64,000 nucleotides of DNA from Podocnemis expansa (lineage: Eukaryota > Chordata > Testudines > Podocnemididae), in contig ML682059.1 in assembly GCA_007922195.1 (NCBI GenBank), positions 16,061,326 to 16,125,325 of the forward strand. Direction: 5' to 3'. Positions 59,390-64,000 of this stretch are shown here, piece by piece (position 1 is the stretch's first letter; each line of letters opens with the position of its first letter). The notes beneath the pieces are model-generated. The model made no database searches. It saw nothing but the letters and a program-made list of their open reading frames with translations, and had not been told where the DNA came from. The translations under genes were made by a program, and so were the position numbers.

Positions 59390-62091
59390 GAGCCATACAA
59401 CCAGGGCATGCTCATTTTGACCAGCACAAATTTTAGTAGTACAAAATAATTACATCTTTGTTTAAACTGAGAGTGAGAACTGGCTGAGGCTATATGTTGT
59501 GCTTGTAATTTTGTATACTGTTGTATGTGCAAAGGCCTAGGCTTGTAAAATGAACACCCAGAAAATCTAGCACTAGTGTATATATATAAAAAAAAAAAAT
59601 TGAAAACAAATCAGTGAGTTTTTTCATGTTCATATGAATACTTATCTAGACTGTGAACTCTAAAAAGCAGAACCGTCCCTCCATACCAGTCTAGAAAGCA
59701 TGCCCCTACCATACCGTTGGCACTGTACTAATAATTCCTAAATGAAAATAATAAATGAATAATGAACAGATAATTATAATGATGATTAAGAGATTAAAGT
59801 AGCAATTATTTTAAAATGTTGTAAAAAGTGGACCTTCTATCTTTTATTTATCCCTCTTACAGCCTATTAATAGGTTTGATTGTATAGTAGGGTCAGTACT
59901 GCAAATACTTTAGAATTGTTTCTTTTTAGCTCTGAAACTCCTCCATTCCAGAGGGTTTTTATTTGCTTACCCCGATGTTTCCCTTTGCATGAAAAGAAAT
60001 CCCATAATCCTACAGATCAAAGTGATGTGGGTTTATTGACTGACTTCCTGGTGTCAGAGGTTAGAATGCACTGTCAAACAAGGGGGATATTAAGAAATAG
60101 AAAGGTTTACAAATATGAAAGCAGGGGATAAAGTGCCAGCACTAAAAGAGATATTTAACACTGCTAGAAGCTGCAGTAGGTTTAATAAACAACTACTGTA
60201 GCCTTTCAAAAATCCGAATAAGAAAGCTAATCATATGCTTCTTCCTGAAGCTTTCTTTACAGGGACCTCTGTTTTTTGGTCTGACAAGCTCTTGGGGATG
60301 GAAGAATTTATTATTCAGTTATTATACAGGTTTGCCTGATTTCAGAAAGATTGATCTTTAAATTCAAATATAGTTCTGCTATATTGACTTCATAACTGTT
60401 GAGCATGGCTATTTTAAGACAAAGTCATTATTTCTACAAAAGTCAAGGTGGGTAGCTTATGTACATAGATACCTTATGGGTGTTCCAGTTTTGCATGTAT
60501 ACTTGAAAAACTGTACAGCAGAGAAGTGGTTAGTCATCTAAAAGGGAAATTCCAGAAATGTCAAGAGGACTTTAGTACATTTTCCAGGGACTGGGGTGTT
60601 AGCTTTTGGTGTTGGATTAAAATGGACTCTGATTGATATGTAAATAGAGATTTTCAAGACTTTATGTATCTATTAATATAATATCACTTTGATATCACAA
60701 ATGTGTATGCAAATGAAGGTAACATTTGTTATAGCTCAGAAATAAGCATTTTAGCCTTTAAATACAGATTCCAACTTCTTAGACTGATAGGTGTCTTCAG
60801 ACATTTTAGATTCCATTTTTGTCTCTTCCCCAATTTCTATACGCTTCATCTGAAGAAACATGGTTGGGGGACGATGTGGATAAATGTGCCAACAAAGGTG
60901 AAATAAAATAGTTGAAATTAAACTGAAAAAATGAGAGTACAGTGTGTTTGAACTGTGCATCTCAAATGCATTGTTTAAATGCTTGCTGCTTTGAATCTAG
61001 ATATATGCTGTCTTTGAGAAATACATTTCAAAGACTTACACACTCTTATCATAGAGTGTATTGCACTGTATACCCTTATGAAGTTCTGTTTCCATTCCAG
61101 TTTTCTTTGTGTTTGACATGCTACAATATAGCACATGGGCCATATTTTTCCCCACAGATGACTGTGCTATTCTTAGTGATGTAACGGAACAATGACATGT
61201 GGTCCATGTTGAAAAGTACCATTAACAGCAACAGCAAAAAATCAGCAAAATTGCTAACATTATGGCTATGATCTAAATTGATTGTTTGGATGAGTTAAAT
61301 CATATTAATTCTATATGTAAATCCCTGTATGTTGAACTGAAAAATATCCTGTAGATTTGAAGTTAGGTAAGACTTTTTCCTACATTTTACTGTAGTCACT
61401 GATTGATGAGAAACACATTTGTCATATCTTATTCTCCTTTGGGACCATAAGGTGTTATTAGACATTGTCTATATGCAATATATTTTATATTTAATAAACA
61501 CTTCTAGCAAGTTAGTTTTTATTTACCATTGACAGTTTGTTCTCTGCCCACAGTTACATTGCTGTTATTATATATATTATCTTTAACATATAAATAGAAA
61601 TAGAAATAGAAACTAAACATAAAATATAGATTTCACATATATAGAAATGAAACACAAGTGCTTAAGGTTCTTAATTAAAAATCTTTAAAACTAAACTATC
61701 TCCTTACACAGCCCACAGTCTTTCCAGAGTTACTGTATATTGCTGTTGTAATTATTTCCTATAGGTTTTAAATAATGATTAAAGTGAGACCAAGTTTGAA
61801 TTTAGAAATTCTGTCACATTAATGAGTTTTACTTGTGTTCTCTAGAAAAAAAGTACTTTCTGTTATTATTTGCATAACATATGTTGTAGTTCACTAAACA
61901 ACTAACATGGAGCCCCGTATAAAAGTAATTAAAAACACTGCCTATGGTAGGTAAAGATTCCATTTCAGCAACTTGTTTCACTGCTTCTTCTTTGACCTTT
62001 TTCACTTAAATTCTTAACACTTGAAAGTTCTGGAAGTGGTGATGGTGACAGGATTGGTGATGGGACACAGAATTATTCTCTGTTTCTCATA
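59390..62091. other. Unannotated AT-rich DNA
   Basis: Contains a short (AAATAG)n tract at 61592-61612. No gene is recognised. Confidence 0.4.
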
Positions 62092-62340
62092 GGCTATGTC
62101 TACACACAGCCCGTTATTTCGAAATACCTTATTTTGAAATAGCTTATTTTAAAATAAGAACATTATGTCCAAATAACCAGAAGCGAAATAACAACAGAAC
62201 CAGGCGAAATAAAGGGGAAAGCTGGAAACAAAATAGCAAGTCCACTGTGTGGACTTGCTATTTCACTTCAGGGGCAGGGCACCATGGAGGTGTGGCAACA
62301 TGGCTGCTTCCCTGGGCCATGCCGGTGGCCATTTTGCTAG

Positions 62341-62354
62341 CCAATCCTATAAAA
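62341..62354 (+). promoter_or_regulatory. CCAAT and TATA boxes of nuclease gene 2
   Basis: CCAAT at 62341-62345, TATAAAA at 62348-62354, about 60 bases before the former start codon. Identical spacing to element 1. Confidence 0.7.
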
Positions 62355-62415
62355 GGCTGGCCCCGACCTCACTTCCCCATCCGTTCTGGCTAGCAGGACT
62401 CTGCAAGCAACTCAG

Positions 62416-63658
62416 ATAGGCGGTGCCCGGCTGCCTAGCCTTCTACGGCTGACCACTAGGCACACTGCACGTCTGCACAGCGTGCTCCTGTTGGGGGACA
62501 CATTGTTCAGAGACCCCGATGCTGACCAGGGTGTGCCCCAGGTTGCCAGCACCCTGGGCCTCAGGGCCGCCCTACTGCCCCTGCCCCTGTCAGTGCTTCG
62601 CCGAGTCTGGGCCCAGGAGACGAGCACTGATTGATGGGAGCGGGTCGTGCTCCAAACCTGGGATGACAACCAGTAGCGGCACAACTTCAGGATGGCCAGG
62701 GCCAGCTTTGAGCAGCTGGTATCTGAACTGATCCCACTGCTGCATCGCAGGGACACTGACATGCGTCTGGCCATCCCTGTGGACAAAAGGGTGGCCATAG
62801 CCATATGGAAGATGGCCACCCCGGAGTCCTACAGGTCCATGGCCCACCCGTTCAGGGTTGGCAGGGCCACCGTCGGGGTCATCCTCAGCCAAGTCACCAG
62901 GGGCATTAACAGAGAGCTGCTGCGGCGCCTTGTCATGCATGGGGAGCTGCAGGCCACCATGGACAGTATGGCAGCGCTGGGATTCCCGAACTGCATGGGG
63001 ATCCTGGATGTCACCCACATCCCCGTGAGGGCCCCAGACCACCGAGCGGCAGAGTACCGGAACAGAAAGGGCTACCACTCAATTGTTGTGTAGGCCCTCG
63101 TGGACCACCTGGGGATCTTCCAAAACTGCAATGTAGGTTGGCCAGGGAGGGCACATGATGCCCACATCCTCAGGAATTCGTCCCTCTACCGGGGCTTGGA
63201 GGTGGGCACCTTCTTCCCCCCGCAGAACATCTATGTTGGGGGGGTAGAGGTGCCTGTCCTCCTCGTGGCAGATGCGGCCTATCCCCTCCACCTTTGGCTG
63301 ATGCGTCCCTACACAGGGCCCCTCGACCCTCGCCGCCAGCTGTTTAACCGGCGGCTGAACCGCTGCCACCAAGTTATTGAGTGGGCCTTTGGATGGCTGA
63401 AGGCCTGCTGGAGGTGCCTCCTGACCCGCCTCCATCTCGGAGATGAGACAGCGATCCAAGTCATCGGCGCCTGCCTGGCCCTGCATAACTTCTGTGAAAT
63501 GCGGGGTGAGCCCCTCGCAGCTACCTGGGAGGCCGAGGCCCAGCTCATCGGGCACCGGTATGAGCAGCCCGCGCCCGTGCCCCCACGGGAGCAGGCCTCC
63601 ACAAGGGCCCTCACCATCCGTGAGGGACTGACAGCTTCGCAGCTGCGGAGGACCCCTG
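62416..63658 (+). pseudogene. PIF/Harbinger DDE nuclease, decayed copy
   Basis: The start position reads ATA (62416-62418) where element 1 has ATG. The frame is collinear with element 1 for about 414 codons but has in-frame stops TGA (62632-62634), TAG (62674-62676) and TAG (63091-63093, where element 1 has CAG). A short deletion near 63630 shifts the last codons, so the frame now runs on to 63786; the equivalent of the old stop is TGA at 63656-63658. The catalytic residues survive: Asp in GILDVTHIPV (63007-63009), Asp in LLVADAAY (63271-63273) and Glu in VIEWAFGWLK (63379-63381). It cannot make a full enzyme. Confidence 0.92.
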
Positions 63659-63749
63659 AAGGCCAGGCCTGCCCCATCACACACCACCCTCTTCCCCCTT
63701 CTAGCACGGACAGCCCCCACCCATCCACCCACACTGTTGCAGCACCACC

Positions 63750-63796
63750 AATAAAATACACCACACACACCAATGACACGTGTTAACATTTTTATT
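63750..63796. terminator. Facing poly(A) signals of the two Harbinger genes
   Basis: AATAAA at 63750-63755 (plus strand, nuclease) and TTTATT at 63791-63796 (AATAAA on the minus strand, Myb-like gene). Confidence 0.75.
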
Positions 63797-64000
63797 TATA
63801 ACAAACAGGGGGGTGGGGGTCAATGGGGCTTGGGGCTGCAACTGGGAGACGGGGTTGGGGTGGGGGTCAGTGGGGCTCGGGGCTGCAACTGGGAGACGGG
63901 GTTGGGGTGGGGGTCAGTGGGGCATGGGGCTGCAACTGGGAGATGGGGGTCACAGAGGGGCAGGTGTGGCACGGCCCTGCCCAGGCCCACCCCGGGTCCG
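63786..64000 (-). pseudogene. 3' end of Harbinger 2 Myb-like gene (partial)
   Basis: On the minus strand this matches the end of the Myb-like gene of element 1 (GGCAGGGCCGTGCCA, AGTTGC, CCCCCCTGTTTG, AATAAAAATGTTAA). Most or all of it is 3' UTR, expanded by the 47-bp repeat. The Myb domain would lie beyond the window. Confidence 0.6.
63810..63950. repeat. 47-bp minisatellite, three copies
   Basis: Units 63810-63856, 63857-63903 and 63904-63950 each read GGGGTGGGGGTCARTGGGGC and so on to GACGGGGTT, with a few substitutions and a diverged end to the third. Element 1 has about one unit at the corresponding place. Confidence 0.93.

Larger units (their letters stand above)
62092..64000 (+). mobile_element. 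PIF/Harbinger element 2, right part beyond the window
   Basis: Starts GGCTATGTCTACACACAG after ATA. Palindromic TTATTTCGAAAT sequence, a hairpin (62231-62263), the promoter, the nuclease gene and the tail of a convergent Myb-like gene are in the same order as the reverse complement of element 1. Its other terminal repeat is outside the window. Confidence 0.92.

Noticed and set aside
1..64000. CRISPR array, prokaryotic operons or phage
   Set aside because: The regular repeats are microsatellites, MITE palindromes and a 3-copy minisatellite; none has the repeat-spacer layout, and the whole window is eukaryotic in character.

Overview
This is vertebrate nuclear DNA without a recognisable host exon: AT-rich, no operon structure, short stop-riddled frames, and transposons of nearly every eukaryotic class packed into one another. 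CR1 LINE tails, Penelope-like elements (PLEs) with a GIY-YIG domain, a DIRS tyrosine-recombinase retrotransposon, PIF/Harbinger elements with many MITEs, and hAT elements together point to a non-squamate sauropsid. A turtle is most likely and a crocodilian is possible; the species cannot be read from the sequence. The window looks intergenic or intronic. The only hint of a host gene is a possible minus-strand 3' UTR and poly(A) site near 23.26 kb.

Layout. 1-5.6 kb: a compound MITE and a PLE tail split by a Harbinger MITE with an exact TTA target-site duplication (TSD). 5.6-10.5 kb: one long PLE (reverse transcriptase, linker, GIY-YIG) cut by two Harbinger-like MITEs and one hAT element with a perfect 8-bp TSD. 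10.5-28 kb: mostly unannotated AT-rich DNA with several MITEs, CR1 remnants, two fold-back PLE tails and an LTR-like repeat. 28.3-30.5 kb: a PLE tail abutting a CR1 copy that keeps an intact 193-codon SGNH-esterase ORF and is split by a MITE containing a 400-base gap. 30.9-32.9 kb: a hAT element enclosing a PLE that encloses a MITE. 38.5-43.9 kb: a hAT element enclosing a PLE tail, a polypyrimidine tract and a 3.6-kb PIF/Harbinger element with both genes (Myb-like and DDE nuclease). 43.95-48 kb: an antisense DIRS element (RT, RNase H, tyrosine recombinase) with two MITEs and a CR1 tail inside. 52.8-54.3 kb: a CR1 tail split by a hAT element. 56.2-56.8 kb: a head-to-head PLE inverted repeat. 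62.1 kb to the end: a second PIF/Harbinger element, cut by the window edge.

How the parts relate. The two large Harbinger copies carry a nuclease gene and a convergent Myb-like gene that meet tail to tail with overlapping poly(A) regions. The smaller elements share their ends, and one shares an internal hairpin, so they are probable non-autonomous relatives mobilised by that family. All transposon genes here are broken except the CR1 SGNH frame. GC-rich patches, which yield many long spurious frames, are mostly the cores of these non-autonomous elements. The nesting gives relative ages: PLE, DIRS and CR1 copies are older hosts, and Harbinger and hAT copies are later guests.
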